64,000 nt of DNA from Fusarium oxysporum f. sp. lycopersici 4287. Taxonomy: Eukaryota > Ascomycota > Sordariomycetes > Hypocreales > Nectriaceae. The DNA lies in contig NC_030997.1 of the NCBI RefSeq assembly GCF_000149955.1, positions 1,844,714-1,908,713 on the forward strand, read 5' to 3'. The notes beneath the pieces were generated by a model, which saw only the letters and a list, made by a program, of their open reading frames with translations, searched no databases and was not told the origin of the DNA. How positions within the stretch are numbered: position 1 is the first letter of the stretch; each line of letters starts with the position of its first letter. The position numbers and the translations under genes are program-made. Of this stretch, positions 33,579 to 44,052 are shown one piece after another.

Positions 33579-34225
33579 CTACTTCTTGACATCCTCCTTC
33601 ACATCATCCAGAAGCTCAAAGGGAACTTGAGGATACAAAATATCCGCAAGACGGTTACACTCCATCTGCATATCAAGCCGATCAATCTTACGACGGAGGG
33701 TCAGTCTCTGCATAAGCATGAGGTACATGCGGTGAGAGATGTCGTCCACCATTCCGTAACAATCCTCCTGTTCTTTCCAAAAGTGGCGAATTCGCTTCTT
33801 CATTTCGGCGACGCGACCAATGTCACGGGGGAGTTCGGCTTTCTTGATGGTTTCCTTCAGGTTGTGGATGTTTTCGTCGATCTTGATGCGGCGGGCGTAT
33901 ACGCGGCAGACCTCGGCGAAGGCGAGTTGCCGGTTGCGCTCGAGGCAGGCGATCTGCTTCTTCATGGTCTCCTGATTGCGACGATGGGAGAGCTCGGTCG
34001 CGGTGAGGGGTGTGTCACCGAGGACGGGGAGGGAATCCGTGAACGGGGTCTGTGGATACGTTAGAGGGTGATGTGTTGGGTGGGGGGAAGACTTGCGCAA
34101 ACAGGGTCAGCTTGCTTGGATTTGCCAATGCCAAAGCACTTCACGACGCTCCAGATGAGAGCGATGGTCATGATGAGCACCGATACGACGATGTGAGCGC
34201 CAGCGGGCTCGATCTCAATGGTCAT
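33579..34225 (-). CDS. Membrane-anchored coiled-coil protein, unknown function
   Basis: Exons 34225-34103 and 34049-33579 on the minus strand join at phase 0 to ~197 residues. The 53-bp intron has branch CTAAC and CCACAG acceptor, though its donor GTTTGC is weak. Residues ~10-30 (AHIVVSVLIMTIALIWSVV) form one membrane span with a short N-terminal tail. The rest is charged and helical: RRNQETMKKQIACLERNRQL, RIKIDENIHNLKETIKKAEL and RIRHFWKEQEDCYGMVDD, likely coiled coil. It ends VPFELLDDVKEDVKK. No known family; probably a lineage-specific protein. Confidence 0.7.
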
Positions 34226-35924
34226 AGCCATGAGGAGATGAGTTTAGTGTGATAGGGTTGAGAGTTGTTGCGATGAATGAAGTTGATGTTATGGTAGATG
34301 AAATTGTTCTGATGGTGAAGGAGGAAAGGAGATGAAGCAAGAAAACAAGACAAAAATCTGTTTGTTATTTGACGTATTCAACGTGACAAATCTACATGCA
34401 TCATTCCTGATGCAGTGACACTGGCAGAGCGTCTAGTAGAAGATGGCCCAGCAGCTGGTTGGACGTTCCCGGTGGACCAAGGTGCTACTGGTCGAGCTAT
34501 GCATGCTCTTCTGCCAGTGACAGAACCGAGTGGGTTCTGGTAGTCTGCAACTATTGACACCGCGTGATAACACTGGTACATGCTCGAGCCCGAGAGGGTG
34601 TTCGCAGTACGCTTGCTGGGCGCCGAAGTTCCAACTGCCAAGTTGATTCTGGAGTTCGCAGCAGAACCCTTTTTACGATGAGACGTTGTTGATTCACAAT
34701 GGGCTTCACGCAGATTCACCATAGAATCACAGACAGTAAGTCTATTCAAAAGATGTTCATCGAAAGAGAGTACTGTCTACTTGGTCTTGTCCGTACAAGA
34801 TGATGTTCATTGAATGAGAGGCTGGTGTGTGGAGTCGTAGTCGTAGAAGATTCATGTGCTGCCTGTGGAAACAGATGGGTTAAATTCAGAGATGTATCTG
34901 GCAATTTTTTATCCACGATGAGCACTGTCCTGGTTGGATCTCGCCTTGTGATGTTCATCGAACTGTCTTTGGTCTTCACAATGTACCAAATCATAGCAGG
35001 GAGATCATAATAGTCTATCCATTTTCAGGTGGTCTTGGTGCCCCGTACAATACCCAAGCTGTGGTGCAGCGCGATACTCCGCTAGAACTTGAGCAGTGAA
35101 CATTGCCAGTGGAAGCTTGCGACTCAGGTTGTCGGAAAATGAAATGCCGGATGTTATTAGTGGAATTCAGGAAAGTGACATTTTGTACTGGCGTCACAGT
35201 ATTTAGCTGAGCTCATGACTTTGAACAGCCCCGACAGTGAAAACATTTTTTCTCTTCGGCTAGTGTGCTATTATGAATGTAATTGGGTGCTGACAGAGCA
35301 GAAACGGGCCTTATTTCCTAAGACTAAGATCGAGAGAAACAGTGATGAGTGCGATAAGCAACGTATTTCAGTTCATGCTCAATCTGAGCGTGAACTGAAT
35401 AAATTCTCAAGAATGAAGAAGGATAGCTTGACGATCAACAAATGCAGTTGGAGAAGGAGGGTGAAGATGTGGTGGTGCGCCAGAAGAAGACTGAGTCTTT
35501 TATTGCACATTTGCAGAAGCACGCGAAGGGGGAGCAAGCTTTGGAACATGACGACGGGGAATAGAGATCTTAAAAGCAATTGCTCTGCTCGAGCAGGTGA
35601 TTTTGAATGAGGGGAAAGGATAAGGAAACCTGGAGAACAAAGATGGTCGACAATTATAGAGCAAGAAGACTAAGTTCTCTGTGCTGATAAGTCTCAACTG
35701 CAAATAACACATGTGGCTCACAACTTCGACATTATAACAAAATGCCTGACCAATTGCTGCAGCATAAAGCTGGAGCAATAAGACAGTGCTTGAATAACAG
35801 CAGACTAATAAGGCAACAATTGAACCAGAGGCTCTATCAGGATACGATATCACAGGCGACATAATAACCCTACTACCACTTCCTCAACCCCCAATCCATC
35901 ACTCCCATCCTATGGTGTATCTTC
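34226..35924. other. Intergenic region with weak ORFs
   Basis: Minus frames at 34378-34749 and 34746-34994 overlap by four bases and have no motif; the first lacks ATG. A plus frame at 35215-35610 and its neighbouring frame (QMQLEKEGEDVVVRQKKTES, FIAHLQKHAKGEQALEHDDG, ending at ~35563) look like a short coiled coil split by a frameshift. None is secure. Confidence 0.4.
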
Positions 35925-36287
35925 TCACAGCACGACTGCAAGCACGCAAGCAACACCAGCAATAACACCAGCAGTCCCAATCGCCATCCCAGCCCCAGCA
36001 TTATCCGCATCAACAGTCGCCGAAGGAGAACTTCCAGTAGCAGTCCCATTAGACTTGCTGATTGGAACGGCATACCAGTCAATGCCGTCACTGCGTGTAA
36101 TCGTCGACACGATCGTCAAGCTCACATCCTCGTCAATGAATTCCGGAGAGTATGAAATGTTGTCGGTGAAAGAGATGTCGGTGGTCTTTGGGGCAGCAGC
36201 AGTGGCGGCAGGGGCAGAAGTGATTTCAGGTTGCGCTGCGATGGGGAGGGCGTGGAGAAGAGCTGCGAGAGCGATTGATCGTGCCAT
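35925..36287 (-). CDS. Predicted GPI-anchored cell-surface protein
   Basis: Single exon, 120 residues. Signal peptide MARSIALAALLHALPIAA, then a Thr/Ala/Pro-rich mature part (PEITSAPAATAAAPKTTDIS), a central segment FTDNISYSPEFIDEDVSLTI with ITRSDGIDWYAVPISKSNGT, and a C-terminal hydrophobic tail (GMAIGTAGVIAGVACVLAVV) after DADNAGAG. Small residues N-A-G before the tail suit an omega site. The layout is that of small fungal GPI proteins of wall or membrane. No enzyme motif. Confidence 0.8.
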   Translation of the reverse strand: MARSIALAALLHALPIAAQPEITSAPAATAAAPKTTDISFTDNISYSPEFIDEDVSLTIVSTITRSDGIDWYAVPISKSNGTATGSSPSATVDADNAGAGMAIGTAGVIAGVACVLAVVL

Positions 36288-36687
36288 TTTGTCTTTTATT
36301 GGGTAGAACGAGTGACTGTAGAGGAACGAATATTAAACAGAGACTATTTGCAGAAGTTTCATGCGAACGAGAATTTAATAATTGTGCATTTGTATTTCTA
36401 TACGGATTTCCCTTGTATTTGAACTTTTGTGCCCCTGCCTCAGATACAATGTGGTGTATTTTCTTTAAAGCTTGTCAGCTAAACTCGGGCATTTATACGA
36501 TAGAGGATTGCAAGAATTGTTCCACTCTGATCCTTCAGACTATTAACAGAGGTAATAAAATGAATTATTTTAAGCGATGGCGTGTCTATTCCGGTTCGAG
36601 ACAATGCCAAGATTTCTCATCGAAGCGAGGAGATCCTCCTCGACAAACGGCCTTGACCCACAGATTGATCAGCAAAACAAGTACTAT

Positions 36688-36850
36688 GCCCTCGGGGAGC
36701 AAAGGAAACTCAAGACTTTAGAAGAGGATAGGAAAATAAACTCAGTAAAGAGTCTCCTAAGCTTAGGCAATATTACCTAAGCTTTTTTATCGCTTAGGGT
36801 CAAGGTGCCAAGTTTTCTTACCTCCCCTAGCCTGCAGCTATCAATGATTA
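36688..36850 (+). repeat. Dispersed repeat, copy 2
   Basis: Aligns with 12113-12265 from GCCCTCGGGGAG to the final TGATTA, including AAAATAAA, CTTAGGGTCAAGGT and CCTCCCCTA. An open frame entering from the left (DPQIDQQNKYYALGEQRKLK) suggests the repeat derives from a protein-coding gene or transposon. Both copies sit close to a gene and point the same way. Confidence 0.6.
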
Positions 36851-37331
36851 GAACAGTCCTGGCTCAGACCATTGTTTATTCCCTGATTTCATTGTGGACG
36901 GTTGTATAAAGGCGTTAGCAGTTGAAAGCCCAAATTTTGGTATATCATCGAGAGCTTATACTTACATCTTCCTTTCTTCGGAAGTAGAATGAGCGATGTG
37001 AACCTAGTCCTAGAATGCAGTTGTCATTATGCTATTATCGATATTACATGCTCCCGGATAACAGCGTGCTCCATAGAAAGTAGGCCGCCATACAGTCAGT
37101 AACTAGCTATTTACACTGAGGAACCATGAAAACGAAAGCAAGTTGAGCCGTCTTCCCACTCGCCATTATCTCGCCGAGGCCACCGCTGCAGTTGGCTGCG
37201 TCAGGTCGATTTTCTCCTCATTTCTTATATCACTCGAGCGGGTGTCGCAACTCCTTCTCTTATACTTCAGCTATGAAGGCTACGGCGAGTTCAGTTCGGC
37301 TCCTCCATCGGCAAGAAAACATCAGAACTCA
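36851..37331. other. Intergenic region
   Basis: No feature recognised. The open frame continuing left from 37332 begins at TTG, not ATG. Confidence 0.45.
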
Positions 37332-37604
37332 ATGTCTGCCAGTATGACAGGCAAATGCTACTCAAAACTCTATCTCTGGGACTATCCCCTGACTGTGAGC
37401 CTCCTTATTAGATCCTTGGCGACAATATGGCTAATCATGATGTTCGATCCTTCTGAAATTGTGAATTCTCGCTTTGCGTCTCGGGTTTCTGAACGGACCT
37501 TTTATTATCGGCTTCTGCTAGGTGCTTGTATGCTTGTCGCTGGAACGTACTTTTTGTCATCATTTAGACAACACCTATCAGCTCCTTATAAGAACTTTAA
37601 ATAG
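37332..37604 (+). CDS. Small membrane-protein ORF, uncertain
   Basis: ATG at 37332 opens 90 residues with two hydrophobic spans (LTVSLLIRSLATIWLIMMF and LLLGACMLVAGTYFLSSF) separated by a polar loop. No homology recognised and no intron seen. Could be the 3' exon of a longer gene, since the frame is open for 63 more codons upstream. Confidence 0.3.
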   Translation: MSASMTGKCYSKLYLWDYPLTVSLLIRSLATIWLIMMFDPSEIVNSRFASRVSERTFYYRLLLGACMLVAGTYFLSSFRQHLSAPYKNFK

Positions 37605-38072
37605 CGGCTTTTCTCCGTTGCCTACAACCGAGAGTCCTGATTAATTGTCCACGGGCTTCGTATTGGTCAGCATCTCTCTGTTCTGCTGTACGGAAGCCCG
37701 TGGCAAGTATCCAAACGAAACGCATCTGAACACTCGACATACAGCAACCCCCTTCGAAGCAAGTCTATCGTACGCAAATCAGGGGGGTTAAAGAGTGCTA
37801 TAGTATATTTTGTTCGGTTAAAAACAGCGGTGTTTCCTTAAGGAACTGTTCAAAGTGCCAAAGAGTACTATTAATGATCTTACTGAATAGCGGCTTATCG
37901 CTGGAACATGGTCACCCTTTTGTCCACTATGTGTCATGTTCGCGATCTATAATTTCCTATAAAACGCATCTGCAGGATTAAGAAACCTGCACCAGAATCA
38001 CAAACATCGACACTATTGATACTCAAGTAAATCTTTACCGTTGTACAGTCAGACCGATTATTCTCATCCAAT
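37605..38072. other. Intergenic region with chromodomain gene promoter
   Basis: A TATAAAA lies at 37958-37964, 109 bp before the chromodomain ATG. Nothing else recognised. Confidence 0.5.
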
Positions 38073-38543
38073 ATGGCCGCCAACAATCAGACCAACCAAC
38101 AGTTCGAAATCGACTGTTTCGTACGCCACAGAGTCAACAGAAGAGAAAGGACAGTCAAAATTCTCGTCAAGTGGGCAGACCACAGTGAACCAACTTGGGA
38201 ACCCGAGGCCGTCTTGCAAGAAACCGCTGGCCGCACACTGTATAGTTACTGGAGCGACCGCGGTGGCCGTGGGCGCGCGACACGCCTACGGGAGTATCAT
38301 GTTTTCAGGATCCTTGCTAAAGGTTGGGATAGAGGTCAGTGGCGTTTTCACTGTCAGTGGGTAGGATACTCGACCTTGGGCGACGATACAACCTGGGAGC
38401 CTGAAATCAAGGTGATGAGGATTGCTCCGGCCGCGGTGGCAGAGTGGGATGCTAGTCAAGCAGCAGCTAATCAGGCAGCACGTAATCAAGGAGCGACTAA
38501 TCAGGCATCGGCTAACCAGAACGCTCCAGCGGCGAATCCTTAG
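38073..38543 (+). CDS. Small double-chromodomain protein
   Basis: Single exon, 156 residues. Chromodomain 1 spans ~11-48 (FEIDCFVRHRVNRRERTVKI, then LVKWADHSEPTWEPE). Chromodomain 2 spans ~73-125 (EYHVFRILAKGWDRGQWRFH, CQWVGYSTLGDDTTWEPE). Each ends in the family W-(x)-WEPE signature. The tail is made of Asn-Gln-Ala repeats (AANQAARNQGATNQ). Chromodomains bind methylated histone tails or target integrases. Here there is no integrase, helicase or methyltransferase part, so a free-standing chromatin reader or a domesticated retroelement module are both possible. Aromatic cage residues of the first copy look incomplete. Confidence 0.85.
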   Translation: MAANNQTNQQFEIDCFVRHRVNRRERTVKILVKWADHSEPTWEPEAVLQETAGRTLYSYWSDRGGRGRATRLREYHVFRILAKGWDRGQWRFHCQWVGYSTLGDDTTWEPEIKVMRIAPAAVAEWDASQAAANQAARNQGATNQASANQNAPAANP

Positions 38544-39872
38544 AGTATAAATCGTATAGGAGAGTTGAGCCATTGTTGGTGGTATGCAAGAGTCAATTGG
38601 CGCTCTAAACTACTCCTAGTATGTAATTAAATGCCGAGGTACAGACCTTTCAAGGGTATTAAGAGATGGGATAGATAACTTCAGAGAGATGTAAACTGTA
38701 TTTTATAGTAAATTGATTTTATCCCGTTCCTATCACTCTGCCCCATCTAATAGATACGTTGCTAGCGAAACTATAAAAGCCAAAGCATTATAAAGAAAAC
38801 CTTACCTACTTACTGCTACTTCTTACATATTCAACTTCGGCCGTAAATGAAAGGAGCCATAAGATGGCTCTTGGAAGTAACAATTTGTAAATATCTAGAA
38901 CTAGGAATATCTCAGCAAGAGACCAAGTCGTCACTAACCAAAGCCATAGCCTTCATCTCCAAGGCCAATGCAACATATGCCAAGGCTTTTGCTACGTCTA
39001 GTAGGAGCTTAAACTTGACAGAACTCTTAACTGTGGTCTTTTAACCGTTTGCAAACGTGATCAAGCCTCGATCATGTCCTCAGTAGAAAAGGGAGGCAGT
39101 TGGGTATACAACAGCGTGGTAAGATTGGAATAGAATGAGACATAGTACCATTTCATTACGCTGCCCCCACATCGAGCCATCTTCAAAGTCCATCGCCAGC
39201 CAGGTTTCTCAAAATCGAAGCTTATTCCCAAGCACATGCATTCGCATTGCTGACCTGAGCTTGAAACAAGACCGCATTCTACATCAGATAACTGGCAACA
39301 AGAGTGCTGCAATTCAAAAGATAGGCCGACGTCAAAAGAAGAAGGAATGCATGAAAGACAGAAGCAATAGAAATACCTATCAGATACCACTGTGCTCAGC
39401 AAGACATAACTCGCCTGAGAGAAGAGACGTGTTTGTCCTCAATGGGGTTGTTTGTCATGTTACCGATTACCATCAATTGGATAATGCACTACCAAAGCCG
39501 TGGATTGGCTGGATCTAACTTAGTGGCTGCACCAGCAAGCCCGCTTATAAATGATGGCGATCAGCGTCATACCGGGCCAACTACATAAGTATTCCGTGTC
39601 AGCATCTACCAACAGCAAACGTTTAGTCACTGGTATGTTAATATGAAGCACAGTTTAAAGGGCGCGCCCTGAAGGTCACATGAATGAAGAATTGGACTTT
39701 GTCAGCATGGCATTTCTAGTGTTTGCTCTGCAACTCGACAAGTCGTTAAATATAAGCCTTGGTCCCTGCGTTGAGATTAAAATTACATCACATCGCAGCA
39801 ATTGAGTAAGACAACCAGGCTCATTAAAACACAATCCTTCGTATCAAAGACCAACGTGTATCTATTTCGACA
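38544..39872. other. Intergenic region
   Basis: No secure gene. A 65-codon ATG frame at 38847-39044 and a 127-codon plus frame at 39135-39518 show no motif. The latter overlaps a minus frame of similar length. Confidence 0.45.
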
Positions 39873-41034
39873 ATGTCTTCTACCATGAGAGCTATACTGA
39901 TCTCCGAGTTCGGTCCCGGTTGAGAACCTGGTCATCAAAGACGTCCCCAAACCATCTGCCACAATCCCCGGTACAGCCCTCATCCGCATCAAAGCCTTCG
40001 GCATCAACCACGCAGAANNNNNNNNNNNNNNNNNNNNNNNNNNNNNNNNNNNNNNNNNNNNNNNNNNNNNNNNNNNNNNNNNNNNNNNNNNNNNNNNNNN
40101 NNNNNNNNNNNNNNNNNNNNNNNNNNNNNNNNNNNNNNNNNNNNNNNNNNNNNNNNNNNNNNNNNNNNNNNNNNNNNNNNNNNNNNNNNNNNNNNNNNNN
40201 NNNNNNNNNNNNNNNNNNNNNNNNNNNNNNNNNNNNNNNNNNNNNNNNNNNNNNNNNNNNNNNNNNNNNNNNNNNNNNNNNNNNNNNNNNNNNNNNNNNN
40301 NNNNNNNNNNNNNNNNNNNNNNNNNNNNNNNNNNNNNNNNNNNNNNNNNNNNNNNNNNNNNNNNNNNNNNNNNNNNNNNNNNNNNNNNNNNNNNNNNNNN
40401 NNNNNNTTGGACGTGCCTGTTTCGAAATCTGGATCTTCAACGCGGACAGAGAATTCTGATCAGAGGTGCTACTTCGTCTTTTGGAAGAGCAGCTATCAAT
40501 CTCGCTATTGATGCAGGGGCTATTGTCACGGCGACAAGTCGCAGCGAAACAAAGTTTGCCATATTGCGAGACCTCGGAGTCTCCGAGACCGTCCTCGAAA
40601 CGCCTGACTTAAGCAAACACCTCATCAAGAACCACGACTTCAAGAAGTTCGATTCAGTACTAGACCTGGTGGGCAACAGCACAGTTGTCGATTCACTACA
40701 GCTAGTCCGTCGAGATGGCCGCGTCTGCCTGGCAGGATGGCTAGGAGGATTAGATCCCATCAAGGGACCTGCAGGGCCCGACGAGTCGCGCGGCTTCAAT
40801 CCGCTGCTGCAAATGGCAAGCGGAGTCCACTTGAGCTTCTTTGGGAGTTTTGTGTTTGGGACAGAAGAATTTCCAGTGTCTGATGTTCCGTTGAGGAGTA
40901 TCATGCTCAAGGTGGCGGAGGGGAAAATTGATGCTAGGCCATGGAAGGTGTTTGCCTTTGAGGACATACATGCTGCTCATCAGGCTATGGAGAATGGAGA
41001 TGCAAATGGGAAAATGGTTGTTACTGTTGTCTAG
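39873..41034 (+). CDS. Quinone-oxidoreductase-like MDR family enzyme, early frameshift and internal gap
   Basis: NAD(P)H-dependent medium-chain dehydrogenase/reductase of the quinone oxidoreductase type. ATG at 39873 gives MSSTMRAILISEFGPG then TGA. One base over, the family sequence continues VENLVIKDVPKPSATIPGTA and LIRIKAFGINHAE into the gap. The extra base is in CCCGG (39914-39918). After the gap come LFRNLDLQRGQRILIRGATS and SFGRAAINLAIDAGAIVTAT (nucleotide-binding Rossmann part), FDSVLDLVGNSTVVDSLQL and GRVCLAGWLGGLDPIKGP, ending in AHQAMENGDANGKMVVTVV. No zinc-ligand motif is visible in the part present. The substrate cannot be told. Confidence 0.85.
40018..40406. other. Assembly gap (389 N) inside the MDR gene
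   Basis: Unknown bases removing roughly 130 codons of the catalytic domain. The frame on the right side is open up to the gap. Confidence 0.99.
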
Positions 41035-41337
41035 TGTTCGAGACAGCAATGATGCGCTGTCGAAGCTGTACTAGTCCTCAAGACAGAAAAGATATTATCG
41101 CATGGATGAACAGTGTTGTCTATTGCAATCCGTATCAATGGTGCGGACTCTCTCGAGTGCCAAAGTCATTGGTGTTAAGAATAGCAACCTTTAGTCCAGT
41201 GGTCATCCCCAAACGTAACCTTTTCCAAAGTTTGCAATTGTCGCTGAGGGTCGGGTAGACACGCGAGCAACACCCGTCGAATTAGGAGAAGATGTTGATG
41301 CCAGAGAGCGACAGAGAATCTCATCCAATCAGCTCGC
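41035..41337. other. Intergenic region upstream of tRNA
   Basis: About 300 bp without recognised features. Any A and B boxes for RNA polymerase III lie inside the tRNA itself. Confidence 0.5.
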
Positions 41338-41409
41338 GCCTCGATGGCTCAGTGGTAGAGCGTGTCACTAGTAATGACAAGGTCCACGGTTCGATCCCGT
41401 GTCGAGGCA
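41338..41409 (+). tRNA. tRNA-Thr(AGU)
   Basis: The 72-nt cloverleaf folds perfectly. The acceptor stem GCCTCGA pairs with TCGAGGC followed by discriminator A. The D arm is GCTC-AGTGGTA-GAGC, the anticodon arm TGTCA-CTAGTAA-TGACA with anticodon AGT, the variable loop AGGTC, and the T arm CACGG-TTCGATC-CCGTG. No intron. CCA is not encoded, as expected in eukaryotes. Confidence 0.98.
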
Positions 41410-41436
41410 AACGAGTCCTACCTTGTGTAGTATCTC

Positions 41437-41455
41437 TTTTTTGCGTTTTTTTTTT
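41437..41455 (+). terminator. RNA polymerase III terminator
   Basis: T runs of six and ten bases lie 28-46 bp after the tRNA 3' end, sufficient to stop RNA polymerase III. Confidence 0.85.
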
Positions 41456-41552
41456 GTATCAATTGTGACTTGAATATCGATGATACCGAAAGGTAATTTG
41501 CATAGACAGGGCTACAACTACAAGACTACCTCCTTTCTCCCGGTCACGAATC

Positions 41553-42689
41553 TCATCTCAGATAATCCCTGATGACATCCTCCGGAACATCCTTGCCCAA
41601 GTAATTCGGCACTCGCTCATACATCTCCCACGCACTTCGTTTCATAAAATTCGTCTGCTCCCTGACCCAACCTTCAAACTCCCCCCTCTCAACCATCTCG
41701 CCCCTCTTTTCCTTCTCAACCAGCGTCTCCAAAACCGCATCAATCCGCCCCCTCAACCTGAGCAACTTCTCCTGCAAAAAGATATTACAAAACGTCGGAA
41801 TATCATCATTTCCTAAGTCCACACTTCGAAGCGACGTGTACTGATCATCCAGATTAGGGTCCGCAAATGCATAGCTACTCACCATGCTCAGCCTCTCGGG
41901 CACATTTGTCGCGCGCAATGCAGCGTGCTCTGTGCATCCACCCTGCATGATGACAGCGCCTCCAACGGTTGGACTCTTTACTTTTACGATGGAGCCGTCT
42001 CCTATGCGTATGGCAGTTTCGCCGCCTTGCATGCTGCTTGTGTCGCTGAGCATGACGACGCATACAACGGGGACTTGGTCTTTGTGCCAGGCGTCAATGG
42101 GTATGTCGTCGTAGCTAGACGTTTGCATTTCTTGAGGTGAGAGCGGGGCTGAGGGTGTTTCGGTAAGTTTGTAGACGCCGGGGAGACCTTCGGGGCCGAG
42201 TTGGATGTTTACGAGGCCCAGGTCTGCTTCGCGCCTCAGGAGACGTAATCCGAAGCCAGCAGCTCTATCAATGGCAGCTTGCGTCGCGGGATGTTGCCAC
42301 GCTTGAAGGGTAAACTTTGCCGTCTTTTCACAATGAGCTTATTATCACTATCGTCAGAGTGACGTTGAACTGACCTTTTCATGACCCGCAATGTAAGCCG
42401 GCGCACGATCCCATGAACGAAGATACTTGTCAAGAATTGGTTTACTCAGCATCTCGCGACGTAACATGCGCACTCCCTCTTCTGAGAAGAGTTGAAAAGG
42501 CTCTGTAACGCAGAGATCAGGCGCATTTTCTGGCTGTGGCAGACCAAGGTCCTGGAAGGTGTGGCGACGACTAGGGGGTTGGAAAGCGAGGTGGATTGCA
42601 GGATCAAAGTCTGGCAGGTCGAGGTCATCAAGAGCGGTGAGAGTTGGAGGGGAAATGTTCGCTAGGGCTGGAGCTACTCTTGCAGACAT
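41553..42689 (-). CDS. 2-oxoglutarate/Fe(II)-dependent oxygenase-like protein
   Basis: Exons 42689-42375 and 42323-41553 join at phase 0 to 361 residues (intron GTCAGT...TGAAAAG). The central region fits a double-stranded beta-helix oxygenase: HxD in DAWHKDQVPVVCVVML (~182-184), a distal His in GGCTEHAALR (~236) and the 2OG-binding Arg in ERLSMVSSY (~248). The N-terminal LFSEEGVRMLRREML looks like the usual start of such fungal proteins. The C-terminus (EGWVREQTNFMKRSAWEMYE, VPNYLGKDVPEDV) is family-specific. Frame intact, no targeting signal. Substrate unknown. Confidence 0.75.
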
Positions 42690-43608
42690 GTTGTAGGATG
42701 TTTAGATGGAAGATTGGAGCTGGAGAGTGGGCAGGCCGCTATGATCTTGTTATTTCTGACGCAGGAGACTGATACTGCAAATTGGTCAGTACCATATCCC
42801 AACAATATTTTTGCAGGCCATTTGAGCCTTTTATCATTATGACCAAACTTGCTAATGGCTCTTTATCTGCGTCGGTTGCTGAAGGGTGGAGGGGCCTCAT
42901 GTTACTCTTCTTATATCATTTCCTATTCTGGTAATGGTATCCTGACTACATCGCTAAGCTTATCATCTGACGCTTCCTGTCAGATAAGACACTATAGATA
43001 GACCCGGCAGTTCACAAGCGCTACCTCCTTATCAAGTAAATTTCTCCACAGTTACTCCACACTCAGTGGCCTCAAAAATAACTAGAGTTTAGCTTGGAAA
43101 AGGCAACGAGGAGATTTGTCGCTGCATGCTGATTTAGGAATCTGTACTTTATGAGTCACGTGACATTTGTGCCTTGGCTATGGGTTCTGAAACTGTGGTA
43201 ATCAATCCATCAGGATCCTATGACTGCATTGGCGGTCACTTGCTTTGATCATCTTGACGGCAGCTGACATCAGAATAGGTAGATAAGCTCAGTGACCTGG
43301 CTGACTTTTGTAAGATTGGGACTTCTATAGGAGGAACGACAGCGGCCTCGAGAGTATGCTCGACAGGATCACAAGGCGAATCTGACTTGAGAGAATACAG
43401 CGGAGCTTTTCTTTTCTGCAGTACACTACATACAGACTACCCTCTCATGCTGCATAAAGACCAACAGTTCAATCTCTACCAAGGGTGAGGCGCCTTTCCC
43501 TGATACTCATGGAGAGTATTTGCCAACTTCCAACCGACAAAACCAAGCGCCTTTCTTAACACTCCTCCCTACCTGAGTGTCGATACCTCTGGCCCGCCGA
43601 CAAAGCGC
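42690..43608. other. Intergenic region
   Basis: About 900 bp without recognised coding or repeat features. Confidence 0.5.
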
Positions 43609-44052
43609 TCACTCATCAACGAGAGGCTTCAGATCTCCAACTCTGTGAAGAAATCTGTCAAATGCTTCAGGAAACAGCTGCACCGCATCACCAAGCTTCT
43701 CCAAGAACGAGACCACCACATCGAAAAGACGGATTATTCGATCGCATACATTTCTGATACGGGTGAAAACGGAGGAAACGCACTGGATAAGATACTGCAG
43801 GACAGGGATGAGAAGGACGATGATACAAAGGATTGCAGCGTTGGCGAGGACCGACAAGTAGACGGCGATGACGGTAAGGCCCGAGAGGCAGACGCAAGTC
43901 GCGGCGGTGAGAACGAAAGAAGTTCCGAGGACTATTGAGAAGAAGATGATGTCGCTGGTCTTGAAGAAGTTGTAGATAGTGAACGAGATGATCCAGAGGA
44001 GGGAGACGATAGAGGCCAGCTTGGTGGTGCGAGGGTCGAAGAGATCGGCCAT
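43609..44052 (-). CDS. Small multi-pass membrane protein, unknown function
   Basis: Start chosen at ATG 44052 (MADLFDPRTTKLASIVSLLW); the frame is open further upstream but that part is Ser/His/Pro-rich and leader-like. The 147 residues contain about four hydrophobic spans (IVSLLWIISFTIYNFF, IIFFSIVLGTSFVLTAATC, LTVIAVYLSVLANAAILCII, VLLIPVLQYLI). An amphipathic C-terminal region follows: RIRNVCDRIIRLFDVVVSFL and LFPEAFDRFLHRVGDL. No known family. Single exon. Confidence 0.65.
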   Translation of the reverse strand: MADLFDPRTTKLASIVSLLWIISFTIYNFFKTSDIIFFSIVLGTSFVLTAATCVCLSGLTVIAVYLSVLANAAILCIIVLLIPVLQYLIQCVSSVFTRIRNVCDRIIRLFDVVVSFLEKLGDAVQLFPEAFDRFLHRVGDLKPLVDE

